Notes: generated by a model from the letters alone, not told the origin. A DNA stretch of 64,000 bases from DATLWN01 sp963764315 (GCA_963764315.1 CAVXSB010000006.1:248001-312000), one strand, 5' to 3'. Positions 44,030-52,014 are shown, counted from the first letter of the stretch. Made by a program: numbers and translations.

Positions 44030-45409
44030 ATGGTTGAGGCCCTGATCAGCATCGCCGGCATCCTGTACCTGTCCCTGCTCATCGAGGACAAGCTGAAGGT
44101 GCCGTTGCCACTCAGCCTGATCACGCTGTCGTTCCTGCTGCATCGTGTGGCGCCGGATCTGCTGATGTTGACCGGGGATGCCGAGCATTTCGCGGCCCTG
44201 GTACTGTTCCTGTTGCCGGTGCTGCTGATTTCCGATTCGCTGGAACTCAGACTCGAGGATCTGAAGGAGCATGGCCTGAGCCTGTTCTATCTGGCGGTGG
44301 TGGCCGTGGCCTTGTCGGTGGTAGTGGCGATCTTCACCGCCAATCAGATCTTCGGCCAGTACCATCTTTCTGTGCCGGCCATCGTCGCCCTGTTCGCGAT
44401 GGTGCTGGCCACTGATCCGGTATCGGTAGTCAGCATCTTCTCCAAGTTCGAGCTACCGCATCGGCTGAAGATCCTGGCCGAGGGTGAAAGCCTGTTCAAC
44501 GATGCCACGGCCCTGATCGTGTTCGTGTTCATCGGCCTGTACGCGCTGGAAGGGGGGAAGGTCACGGCGGCGTACGTGGGCCAGGTCAGTGCCATCGTCG
44601 TGCTCGGATCCGTGTTGCTCGGGCTGGTCATCGGCTACCTGGGGCTGCTGGCGCTGAAAACGACCGAGAACCGCATCGCCGAGCTCCTGGTCCTGCTGCT
44701 GACCGGCTACGGCACCTTCACGCTGGCCGAGCATTTCTACGCCGTACTGAACCTGATGGGCGGCCATTCCCATATGCATCTGTCCGGCATCCTGGCCTGT
44801 ATCGTTGCCACCATCACCATGAACCATGTCTTGACCCGGGCGCTCGGACGGGACGAGAAGTCCTTGCAGGCCCGGGAAAGCAAGCTGGAGCAGACGAAAC
44901 GCCCTGCGCCTTCGTACCGCCTCAAACATCTGGCGATCGAAGGCATCAAGTCGACGGTCGAGGAGCGGGGCCGGCACCGGCGTACGAAGGAGGATATCCA
45001 GCTGTTGGCCATCGTGGCCAACACCCTTTTGTTCATCGCCATGGCCGAGATCATCGATCTGCGATTGCTGTGGCAGTACAAGGGCGAGATCCTGGCCATG
45101 TTCCTGGTGACGACGGTGATTCGGGCGCTGATGATGGCCAAATTCGCCGTGATCACGACCCAGACCCGCCGCATGACGCGCATCAACTTCCGCTGGTGGG
45201 GTATTCTGACCTTCGCCGGTATCAAGGGCGGGCTGTCGGTGGTGATGGTGATGCTGATCCCGGCCGACTTTCCGCATCTGGAGATGTTCAAGGCCATCGT
45301 CGTCGGGGTCGTGGTGCTGTCGACCTTCGTCTATTCGCTTATCCTGCTGGCGCTGATCTCCGCGAACCGCGAGGCATTCCGACGGGAGGTCGAGGCCGAG
45401 CACTCATAA
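44030..45409 (+). CDS. CPA1-family Na+/H+ antiporter
   Basis: A 459-residue multipass membrane antiporter. Transport-site motif ATDPVSVVSIF (helix 5 Asp) and GESLFNDATALIVF are diagnostic of the CPA1/NhaP family; FAGIKGGLSVVM is the helix containing the conserved Gly-rich segment. A hydrophilic loop at about 275-325 is rich in charge. It has a strong ribosome site (AGGGAGG, 44018-44024 region). Third gene of the CNB/antiporter operon, ended by the terminator at 45433. Confidence 0.9.
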   Translation: MVEALISIAGILYLSLLIEDKLKVPLPLSLITLSFLLHRVAPDLLMLTGDAEHFAALVLFLLPVLLISDSLELRLEDLKEHGLSLFYLAVVAVALSVVVAIFTANQIFGQYHLSVPAIVALFAMVLATDPVSVVSIFSKFELPHRLKILAEGESLFNDATALIVFVFIGLYALEGGKVTAAYVGQVSAIVVLGSVLLGLVIGYLGLLALKTTENRIAELLVLLLTGYGTFTLAEHFYAVLNLMGGHSHMHLSGILACIVATITMNHVLTRALGRDEKSLQARESKLEQTKRPAPSYRLKHLAIEGIKSTVEERGRHRRTKEDIQLLAIVANTLLFIAMAEIIDLRLLWQYKGEILAMFLVTTVIRALMMAKFAVITTQTRRMTRINFRWWGILTFAGIKGGLSVVMVMLIPADFPHLEMFKAIVVGVVVLSTFVYSLILLALISANREAFRREVEAEHS

Positions 45410-45432
45410 CTGTTCGGGAACCGAGAGGGGAT

Positions 45433-45469
45433 ACATAAAAAGCCCCGGCATCGCCGGGGCTTTTTATGT
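45433..45469 (+). terminator. Strong bidirectional intrinsic terminator
   Basis: A perfect 17-bp stem (ACATAAAAAGCCCCGGC with its complement) closes on the 3-base loop ATC at 45450-45452. The G+C core is flanked by A5 on one side and T5 on the other, so it can terminate from either strand. It lies after the antiporter gene. Confidence 0.93.
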
Positions 45470-45473
45470 TTTT

Positions 45474-45519
45474 GTCTGGCGCCTCTTGGGGAGGGAGGGG
45501 AGGAGGGTCGGCACCAGAC
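45474..45519. repeat. Inverted repeat enclosing a G-quadruplex motif
   Basis: GTCTGGCGCC (45474-45483) and GGCACCAGAC (45510-45519) are inverted copies with one mismatch. The loop holds four G tracts (GGGG-A-GGG-A-GGGG-AGGA-GGG, 45488-45507) that fit the quadruplex consensus. It lies in the 247-base convergent gap between the antiporter gene and efp. Confidence 0.5.
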
Positions 45520-45656
45520 AGATAGAACTGTAGGGAACTCCCATGATGCGGGTGTGAAGGTCACATTAAAAAAAATTCATGTTAGGGAAGGCGGGACATC
45601 GGCGTCAGAACGACGGTGCTCATCATAGCGCCCATGCGCCGCATGCGCCAGCGCTC

Positions 45657-46217
45657 TCAGGCGCGTTCGACGTATTCGCCGCTTTCCGTGTTGATCTTGA
45701 TGCGGGTTCCGGCTTCGAGGTAGGGCGGCACCATCACGGATGCGCCGGTTTCGAGCTTGCCGGGCTTGTAGGAACCGGTGGCGGTTTGCCCCTTCATGGC
45801 GGCATCGCACTCGACCACGGTCAGCACCACGGTCTGCGGCAGGCGCACGTTCAGTGGCCGGTCCTCGTGGAATTCGATCTCGACCTGCATCTCCGGCAGC
45901 AGATAGGCCAGCGCCTCTTCCAGCATGTCACGGCTGAGCGTGATCTGCTCATAGGACTCCGTATCCATGAAATGGAACAGGTCGCCGTCCTCGTACAGGT
46001 ACTGCATCGGCCGCTGGGACAGGGTGGCGCGCTCGACGCGTTCGGTGGAATTGAATCGTTTGTTGGTCTTGGTGCCGGTCTCGACGTTGCGCATCTCCAC
46101 CTGCATGCAGGCCACGCCCTTGCCCGGGGTCACATGCATGCTCTTGGTCACGCGCCACAACGCGTTGTCCAGTTCCAGGATATTGCCGGTACGGATGGCC
46201 GTGGCATTGATTTGCAT
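45657..46217 (-). CDS. efp: Elongation factor P
   Basis: Relieves ribosome stalling at polyproline. It has 186 residues, three OB-like domains. The loop at the tip of domain I reads VTPGKG with Lys33, the position beta-lysylated by EpmA/EpmB in E. coli. ETGTKTNKRF, YLYEDGDLFHFMD and the C-terminal GTRIKINTESGEYVERA confirm the family. AGGAG precedes ATG 46217. Neither epmA nor epmB is in the window. Confidence 0.96.
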   Translation of the reverse strand: MQINATAIRTGNILELDNALWRVTKSMHVTPGKGVACMQVEMRNVETGTKTNKRFNSTERVERATLSQRPMQYLYEDGDLFHFMDTESYEQITLSRDMLEEALAYLLPEMQVEIEFHEDRPLNVRLPQTVVLTVVECDAAMKGQTATGSYKPGKLETGASVMVPPYLEAGTRIKINTESGEYVERA

Positions 46218-46360
46218 TGCGCGTCTCCTGAGGCAAACTTGCATGTCCTGACGGGGGTGCCGCCCATGTTTCGGGGAACGCAACATAGCCAGAATGCGCC
46301 GGCTCAGCAAGTCGCCGGCGGGCGGTTGGGACGAGCGAGTATACGAGGATTGGGGCCAGC

Positions 46361-47179
46361 ATGAACCTTTCGACCATGATGACCGTCCAGGATGCGATCG
46401 ATCAATTCGATACCACCAGCATGGCTGGCGACAAGGCCCATGGGCAGGAGGTCGAGCGCTGTCTGGATGCATTCGCAGCCTATCTGCTGCACTTCTCCGA
46501 CCTGTTCCACGACGAAGAGGATATGGACGAGGAGCGCATGGAGGAGTGGGAGGAGTCGCTCGGCGCCTATATGGAGCAGCTGTTCGAGGGCGATGTGGAG
46601 CCGCCACAGGACCTGGGAAGCCTGACCCTGGACCAGCTGGATCCGGAACATGTGCACGATTTTCTGGCTTGGTTCATCCTCAGGGAAACCGATGGGGACC
46701 AGGAGGCGGTGCAGATCTGCGGCGAGGTCATGCGTGAATGGATCGGCTATCTCGCCGGCCGCGGCTGGATCGACACCGCCGGCAAGGCGTCATTCCTTGA
46801 GAGCATCGCCGAGGCGGTCGAGGCTGGCCAGCGTGTGGCCAAGGCCGCCCGCCTGCTGCTGCGCTTCGTGCGCATGGGCAGCGGCATGTCCGAGCAGGTA
46901 CGCAGCCTGCCGTTCTCCGATTTCGTCGAGGGTCATGCCCGGCTGCACGCTATCGAGGGGCATGCCATTACGCTTCGCTTCGCGGAGGACGGGCCGCTGA
47001 TCGGACCCATCGCCCTGCCGCAGGAGATCGTCGCCCTGCTTCGGGAGGGGGATGTCATGGATGTGGAGGTCGGCCAGCGTGGCGAGATCTGGCAGATGGT
47101 CGACATCGGCCCGGTGTACCCGGCCAGCGTGCATGTCGAGCCGGAGGTGTTCGGCATCGCCGATGCCGATCTTGGCTGA
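46361..47179 (+). CDS. Acidic protein of unknown function
   Basis: I do not recognise this 272-residue protein. The first 130 residues are helical and strongly acidic (DEEDMDEERMEEWEESL); 140-175 are helical with positive charge; the last 90 look beta-rich (ITLRFAEDGPLIGPIAL, DVEVGQRGEIWQMVDIG). No signal or membrane segment. The arrangement FAAYLLHF...DPEHVHDFLAWFI loosely resembles a helical core-binding fold, but that is speculation. Divergent from efp, 32 nt before copA. G+C and codon use match neighbours, so it looks native. Confidence 0.7.
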   Translation: MNLSTMMTVQDAIDQFDTTSMAGDKAHGQEVERCLDAFAAYLLHFSDLFHDEEDMDEERMEEWEESLGAYMEQLFEGDVEPPQDLGSLTLDQLDPEHVHDFLAWFILRETDGDQEAVQICGEVMREWIGYLAGRGWIDTAGKASFLESIAEAVEAGQRVAKAARLLLRFVRMGSGMSEQVRSLPFSDFVEGHARLHAIEGHAITLRFAEDGPLIGPIALPQEIVALLREGDVMDVEVGQRGEIWQMVDIGPVYPASVHVEPEVFGIADADLG

Positions 47180-47211
47180 GCTAATCTGAACTGAGGGGCT
47201 ACAATCCCATC

Positions 47212-49431
47212 ATGTCTGTATCGCGGATTCGCCTTTCCATCGACGGCATGCACTGTGCCGGCTGCGTCAGCTCGGTGGAGAAGGCGCTATCCGCCGTACC
47301 CGGGGTCGCACATGCCAGCGTGAACCTGGCCGAGCGCAGTGCCGTCGTCGAGGGCGAGGCCGATGCGGCGGCGCTGATCGCGGCGGTGCAGGACACCGGA
47401 CGGGCGGCGGCAGAGATGCGCAATCCGGCCGACGAGGCGGCGCGCGCGGCGCGCGAGCAGGCGCATTACCGCATGCTGCTGAGAAAATTTGCGGCTGCCG
47501 CCATCGTCGGCCTGCCGCTGTTTCTTGACCTTTTCCTGCACTTCATGCCGCCGCTGGCCACGGGGCGGGGCGTCTGGATCGGCACCGGCATCGTTACGCT
47601 GATCGTCATGCTCTATGCCGGCCGGCATTTCTATGTCGGTGCCTGGAACACCTTCCGCCACCACCAGGCCAGCATGGATACCCTGATCGCCACCGGCACG
47701 GGCACGGCCTGGGTCTACTCGATGCTGATCTCCATCAAGCCGGACATCGTGCCCGCGCTCGGGCGCCACGCCTATTTCGATGCGGCGTTGATCATCATTG
47801 CCCTGATCAACCTCGGCCAGGCTCTGGAGATGCGCGCGCGCAGCCGCACCAACGAGGCGATCCAGCGCCTGATGGGCCTGCAGGCGAAGACGGCGCGCGT
47901 CATCCGCGACGGGGTCGAGATGGACATCCCCATCGGCGAGGTGGGCCTGGGTGAAACCATCCGCGTGCGCCCCGGCGAAAGCGTACCGGTCGACGGCATC
48001 ATCCTCGACGGCGCCTCGCGGCTGGACGAATCGATGCTGACCGGTGAGCCGATGCCGGTGGGTAAAAAGGCCGGCGACGAGGTCGTCGGCGGCACCATGA
48101 ACACCAGCGGCAGCTTCCTGTACAAGGCGACGCGCATCGGCGCCGATACCGTGCTGGCGCGCATCATCGACATGGTGCGCAGCGCCCAGGCAGCCAAGCC
48201 TCGCATCGGCCGCCTGGCCGACAAGGTCGCCGGCATCTTCGTGCCCTCGGTGCTGATCATCGCCGTGCTGACGGCGCTCGCCTGGCTGAATTTCGGGCCG
48301 GAGCCCAGGCTTTCCTTAGCGCTGGTGACGACGATGACGGTGTTGATCATCGCCTGTCCCTGCGCCTTGGGCCTGGCGACGCCGATTGCCATCATCGCCG
48401 GCGTCGGCAAGGCCGCCGAATACGGCATCCTGATCCGCAACGGCGAGGCGCTGGAGCGCGCCGGGCACCTCACGACCATCGTGCTGGACAAGACCGGCAC
48501 CGTCACCGAAGGGCATCCGGCACTCACCGATGTGCTGGCCGGGGATGAAGGGGAGGCGCTTCGGCTGGCCGCCGCCGTCGAGGCCGGCAGCGAGCATCCG
48601 CTGGCGAAAGCCGTGCTCGATGCCGCCATGGCGCGGGCTCTGGCCTGGCCGCAGGCCGAAGACTTCAAGGCGCTCGCCGGGCGCGGGGTTACGGCCACGG
48701 TCGAGGGGGCATCGGTGTTGCTCGGCAACGCGGCGCTGATGCGCGAGCAGGGGGTGGTCCTGGACGAAGAGACCGGTGCGCAGCTCGATACCCTGGCGCG
48801 CGAGGCCAAGACGCCGGTGCTGCTGGCGCGTGACGGGAAGCTGTTCGGCGTGCTGGCCGTGGCCGATCCGATCAAGGCCGAATCTGCTTCTGCTGTGGCG
48901 CGCATGAAGGCCATGGGTCTGAAGGTGGTGATGATCACCGGCGACAATAAACATGCAGCCGAGGCTGTGGCGCGCGCGGTCGGTATCGACGAGGTCATCG
49001 CCGAGGTGCGGCCCCAGGACAAGGATGCCAAGGTGGCGGCGCTGCAGGCGGAGGGCGAGGCCGTGGGCATGGTCGGCGACGGCATCAACGATGCCCCGGC
49101 GCTGTCGCGGGCCGATGTCGGTTTTGCCATCGGTGCCGGTACCGATGTCGCCATCGAGGCGGCGGACGTGACGCTGATGCGTTCGGACCTGAACGGCATC
49201 GTTACGGCCATCGCCATCTCCCGGGCCACGCTGCGCAATATCCGCCAGAATCTTTTCGGTGCCTTCGTCTACAACATCCTGGGCATCCCCATCGCCGCCG
49301 GCGTCCTGTATCCGCTGATGGGGCTGCTGCTGAACCCGATCATCGCCGGTGCTGCCATGGCCGCATCCTCCGTCACCGTCGTCACCAATGCCAACCGGCT
49401 GCGCCTGTTCCGCCCGGAGGGTGAGGCGTGA
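47212..49431 (+). CDS. copA: Cu+-exporting P1B-type ATPase CopA
   Basis: ATP-driven export of monovalent copper across the inner membrane. It has 739 residues. One N-terminal heavy-metal-associated domain (GMHCAGC at about 12-18) precedes eight membrane helices. TGEPMPVGK is the actuator loop, CPCALGLATP the transmembrane metal site, DKTGTVTEGHPAL the phosphorylation site, SEHPLAKAV the P1B-specific His-Pro, and GDGINDAPALSRAD the hinge. The gene for the cupredoxin follows with a 1-nt overlap. Confidence 0.95.
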   Translation: MSVSRIRLSIDGMHCAGCVSSVEKALSAVPGVAHASVNLAERSAVVEGEADAAALIAAVQDTGRAAAEMRNPADEAARAAREQAHYRMLLRKFAAAAIVGLPLFLDLFLHFMPPLATGRGVWIGTGIVTLIVMLYAGRHFYVGAWNTFRHHQASMDTLIATGTGTAWVYSMLISIKPDIVPALGRHAYFDAALIIIALINLGQALEMRARSRTNEAIQRLMGLQAKTARVIRDGVEMDIPIGEVGLGETIRVRPGESVPVDGIILDGASRLDESMLTGEPMPVGKKAGDEVVGGTMNTSGSFLYKATRIGADTVLARIIDMVRSAQAAKPRIGRLADKVAGIFVPSVLIIAVLTALAWLNFGPEPRLSLALVTTMTVLIIACPCALGLATPIAIIAGVGKAAEYGILIRNGEALERAGHLTTIVLDKTGTVTEGHPALTDVLAGDEGEALRLAAAVEAGSEHPLAKAVLDAAMARALAWPQAEDFKALAGRGVTATVEGASVLLGNAALMREQGVVLDEETGAQLDTLAREAKTPVLLARDGKLFGVLAVADPIKAESASAVARMKAMGLKVVMITGDNKHAAEAVARAVGIDEVIAEVRPQDKDAKVAALQAEGEAVGMVGDGINDAPALSRADVGFAIGAGTDVAIEAADVTLMRSDLNGIVTAIAISRATLRNIRQNLFGAFVYNILGIPIAAGVLYPLMGLLLNPIIAGAAMAASSVTVVTNANRLRLFRPEGEA

Positions 49432-49787
49432 TGTTGCTGGTCGACCTGACGGGCTTGCTGCTCATCGCCTTCATCGTCTGGTGGTTCTGGCTGTATCGCC
49501 CGGCCGCGCAGCAGGCCTCCGGCGGCACCATCGAGGTGCGCGTCAAGGACGGGGCATACGATCCCGCCTTCATCACCGCCGAGCTCGGCAAGCCTTTGAA
49601 GCTGCGCTTCGTGCGCGAGGACGCCACGCCCTGTGCCGAATACGTGCTGTTCGAGGATTTCGGCATCCAGCAGCGGCTGCCGCTGGGCGAGCCGGTCGAG
49701 TTCACGATCACCCCCGACCGCACCGGCCGCTTCGACTTCACCTGCCAGATGCAGATGTACCGCGGCGTGCTCACCGTCCGCGCCTAG
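49431..49787 (+). CDS. Membrane-anchored cupredoxin-domain protein
   Basis: A 118-residue protein with one N-terminal membrane helix (LLLIAFIVWWFWLY) and a cupredoxin-like beta domain facing the periplasm. C-terminal FTCQMQMYRGVLTV resembles the CGM-M copper-loop of small cupredoxins (PF13473 type); here the loop is C-Q-M-Q-M. Start ATG 49431 overlaps the copA stop by 1 nt (GTG 49428 is possible). Coupling to copA suggests it accepts or buffers exported Cu(I). Function is inferred. Confidence 0.85.
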   Translation: MLLVDLTGLLLIAFIVWWFWLYRPAAQQASGGTIEVRVKDGAYDPAFITAELGKPLKLRFVREDATPCAEYVLFEDFGIQQRLPLGEPVEFTITPDRTGRFDFTCQMQMYRGVLTVRA

Positions 49788-49867
49788 TGACCGGCTTAAT
49801 CCGGCGGCCATTAGCAGACGTTCGATCGAAGTCTCTAGCTAGATGATTGCTTGAACACTCAATAAAT

Positions 49868-49917
49868 ATGTATCTCATTATTGACTAATATGCCTAATAG
49901 TATAAAATGAGATACAT
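49868..49917. promoter_or_regulatory. Inverted-repeat operator of the toxin-antitoxin-like module
   Basis: ATGTATCTCATT (49868-49879) and AATGAGATACAT (49906-49917) are exact 12-bp inverted copies, 26 bases apart. They bracket the candidate promoter elements, and the right arm overlaps the first possible start codon. Placement and symmetry fit autorepression by the XRE-type protein encoded immediately downstream. Confidence 0.7.
49881..49908 (+). promoter_or_regulatory. Candidate promoter of the module
   Basis: TTGACT (49881-49886) and TAAAAT (49903-49908) are spaced by 16 bases. Transcription would begin near 49914, giving a very short leader if ATG 49919 is the start. TAATAT at 49886-49891 is an alternative -10. 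Confidence 0.45.
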
Positions 49918-50410
49918 TATGCCAGCGACCACACCTAAAGTTTCAAATGCCGTAGCTGAAAAGCTCATCAAGCTGGGCGAGCAAATTCGTGAGCATCGAA
50001 AAAAGATGGGGATCACCGTAACCATAGTGGCGGAAGCAGCTAGGATGTCGCGACCAACTATTTTCCGAATCGAAAAAGGGGAACCACAGGTTACCATGGG
50101 CGCGTATCTAAACGTCATGGAAGTCTTAAAGATGGAGTTCGGCATCATTAAACCAGCGAAATCGGCTATGGATGACCAGAATATTGATCATAAAGGTTGG
50201 ATTCCTGCTCGAATCCATCTAGCCGACTATCCGCAGCTTAAACAGCTTGCTTGGCAAATACATGGCACTGACGAATTAACTTTGATAGAAGCCCTAAATA
50301 TTTACGAACGAAACTGGCGCCATATGGATGTGAATTCGTTAGAGCCACTTGAGAGACAGTTGGTCGATGCTTTGCACATTGGACTGGGCAAATCAACAAA
50401 GGATGTTTAA
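49907..50410 (+). CDS. XRE-family HTH antitoxin/regulator with C-terminal conserved domain
   Basis: A 167-residue protein. Residues about 20-75 form an XRE-type helix-turn-helix (KLGEQIREHRKKMG, AARMSRPTIFRIEKGEP). A second domain at about 98-160 (ARIHLADYPQLKQLAWQIHG, EALNIYERNWRHM, LERQLVDAL) may contact the toxin. Starts at ATG 49907 or 49919; the first lies inside the operator arm, so 49919 may be the real one. The stop overlaps the next gene by 8 nt, typical of toxin-antitoxin pairs. Low G+C compared with flanks. Confidence 0.82.
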   Translation: MRYIMPATTPKVSNAVAEKLIKLGEQIREHRKKMGITVTIVAEAARMSRPTIFRIEKGEPQVTMGAYLNVMEVLKMEFGIIKPAKSAMDDQNIDHKGWIPARIHLADYPQLKQLAWQIHGTDELTLIEALNIYERNWRHMDVNSLEPLERQLVDALHIGLGKSTKDV

Positions 50411-51107
50411 ACGCCCGCATCATCGACGGATTGCCCACGTATTGAGGTCTCTAGATGGCACCTTATTGAGAGAACACAACTGCCTGTTCGGCGGCGGAAC
50501 GGCTATCGCATTGCGATATGGTGAGTATCGTGAGTCTGTAGATGTAGACTTCTTGGTATCAGATGTTGCGAGTTATCGGGCCCTACGACAGTTACTCAGA
50601 GGACCAAAAGGGATAGGAGCCATTGTCCGCGAAGGAGCCGTTCCATTAGAGCAAATGCGCGATATAAGGGCCGATCAATACGGCATTCGAACCATGCTGT
50701 CAGTGGAAAACAAGCCGATTAAATTTGAGATTGTTCTTGAAGCGCGTATCGAACTATCCTCTCCAGGGTCCAGCGATGTCGTTTGCGGTATTGCAACATT
50801 AATCCCGTTAGATATGGCTACAAGTAAACTTCTAGCCAATTCAGATCGAGTGTTAGATGATGGCGTCTTTAATCGAGATATCATCGACCTAGCCATGATG
50901 AATCCTTCTCTAACGCTGCTACGTTCCGCCATTGCAAAAGCTGAAGTTGTATACGGTTTGGCAATACGCCAAGACTTGAATAATGCAATTGAACGCATGC
51001 AAAACCGTGAGGGTTGGCTTGAATATTGTATGCAAGCTATGGCGATGGAGTTACCTATAGCAGTTGTATGGAAACACCTTCGTAAGTTGCGAAAGGCATT
51101 GAAATAA
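50403..51107 (+). CDS. AbiEii/AbiGii-family nucleotidyltransferase toxin
   Basis: A 234-residue protein with polymerase-beta-type nucleotidyltransferase motifs: LFGGGTAIALRYGEYRESVDVDFLV has the GG(G/T) helix-cap (30-33) and the two metal-binding aspartates Asp47 and Asp49. KFEIVLEA offers Glu109 as third acidic residue. This matches AbiEii-type toxins, which transfer nucleotides to tRNA or other targets. ATG 50403 overlaps the antitoxin by 8 nt; an in-frame ATG at 50370 is less likely. The second half is helical (DMATSKLLANSDR, DLAMMNPSLTLLR). Toxicity is not demonstrated. Confidence 0.82.
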   Translation: MFKRPHHRRIAHVLRSLDGTLLREHNCLFGGGTAIALRYGEYRESVDVDFLVSDVASYRALRQLLRGPKGIGAIVREGAVPLEQMRDIRADQYGIRTMLSVENKPIKFEIVLEARIELSSPGSSDVVCGIATLIPLDMATSKLLANSDRVLDDGVFNRDIIDLAMMNPSLTLLRSAIAKAEVVYGLAIRQDLNNAIERMQNREGWLEYCMQAMAMELPIAVVWKHLRKLRKALK

Positions 51108-51185
51108 GTGGTTGTCATTTCTTGATTTGTAGATTGCACTCATATCAGCAGGACTTTTCATCAAGCTAGCAGGTTAGTGCAGTAG

Positions 51186-51255
51186 CACCCTGCTGAACTA
51201 TGGCGATCGGCGGTTTCTGGCCGAACTCAGGCGGTCGTTAAGTTGCAGCAGGGTG
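51186..51255. repeat. Inverted repeat at the island's right edge
   Basis: CACCCTGCTG (51186-51195) and CAGCAGGGTG (51246-51255) are exact inverted copies, with AACT/AGTT extending the pairing after one bulged base. The 50-base spacer has no T-tract, so a classical terminator is unlikely. It lies in the 162-base convergent gap between the toxin gene and the esterase. Confidence 0.45.
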
Positions 51256-51269
51256 TGCGAGTCGGGAGC

Positions 51270-51941
51270 CTAGCCCAGGCGTTCGACGATCCAGCGGCCG
51301 ATGGCGTGGATCTCTTCGGCACAGACATGGTGTGCCATCGGATAGGCGTGCCAGGCCACCTCATAACCCCAGGTACTCAGCGTGCGCTGAGCCTTCTCAC
51401 CGAGACCGTAGGGTACGACCTCGTCGTTGACGCCGTGGGCCATGAGGATGGGGGTGCCCCGGTTCGCAGTGCTGCGGGCGGATTCCAGGTGCTCCGGCTG
51501 CAGCAGATAGCCGGACAGGGCGATGATGCCGGCCAGTTTCTCGGGGTGGGTCAGGCCCACATGCAGGGCCATGGCCGCGCCCTGGGAGAAGCCGGCGACG
51601 ATGATGCGGCCGGCTTCGATGCCGCGCATCTGCTCCTGTTCGATGAGCAGGCGGATCTGGCGGGCCGAACGCGCGATGCCTGGGCCGTCGTGCTCGATGC
51701 CGAGGTCCGTGTGCCGGACGTCGTACCAGGCAGGCATGATATAGCCGCCGTTGAGCGACACCGGCATGCTCGGGGCGTGCGGGAACACGAAGCGTACGGA
51801 AAGTCGCTCGGGAAGATCCAGCTGGGGCACGACGGGCTCGAAGTCGTGGCCGTCGGCGCCCAGGCCGTGCAGCCAGATGATGCTGGCATCGGGCGCCTGG
51901 CCGGTGTCGATTTCCACGGTGGGCAGCATGGGTTCGCTCAT
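51270..51941 (-). CDS. Alpha/beta-hydrolase, carboxylesterase/phospholipase type (PF02230-like)
   Basis: A 223-residue cytoplasmic hydrolase. The catalytic triad can be read as Ser in GFSQGAAMAL, Asp in GVNDEVVPY and His in PMAHHVC. IIWLHGLGADGHDF gives the oxyanion-hole HGLGA motif. AAGGAG stands 7 nt before ATG 51941. It resembles acyl-protein-thioesterase/carboxylesterase enzymes of broad ester specificity. Divergent from mpl across 73 bases. Confidence 0.9.
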   Translation of the reverse strand: MSEPMLPTVEIDTGQAPDASIIWLHGLGADGHDFEPVVPQLDLPERLSVRFVFPHAPSMPVSLNGGYIMPAWYDVRHTDLGIEHDGPGIARSARQIRLLIEQEQMRGIEAGRIIVAGFSQGAAMALHVGLTHPEKLAGIIALSGYLLQPEHLESARSTANRGTPILMAHGVNDEVVPYGLGEKAQRTLSTWGYEVAWHAYPMAHHVCAEEIHAIGRWIVERLG

Positions 51942-52014
51942 ATGTTCACTCCTTGGGCCATGGTGCATCACTTCCGTTCTTGTGTCTCGCCGCCGTTATG
52001 GTGGAATCACGCCG

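Larger units (their letters stand above)
49788..51240. other. Low-G+C accessory island
   Basis: The stretch between the cupredoxin and the esterase is visibly poorer in G+C than its surroundings: 50101-50160 is 26/60 G+C, against 41/60 for 49081-49140 in copA. It holds only the two-gene module described next. I find no integrase, IS, tRNA or convincing flanking direct repeats, so the route of entry is unknown. Confidence 0.7.

Noticed and set aside
46361..47179. Tyrosine recombinase N-terminal domain in the acidic protein
   Set aside because: The helical pattern is loosely similar, but no catalytic R-H-R-Y residues follow and the C-terminal half is beta-rich.
47772..49238. A 488-codon open frame on the minus strand
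   Set aside because: Antisense to copA; Ser/Ala/Arg-rich shadow translation without motifs.
49788..51269. Island as an integrated element with attachment sites
   Set aside because: No integrase, tRNA or matching direct repeats at the edges; only similar short CTAGC words on each side, which are not convincing.
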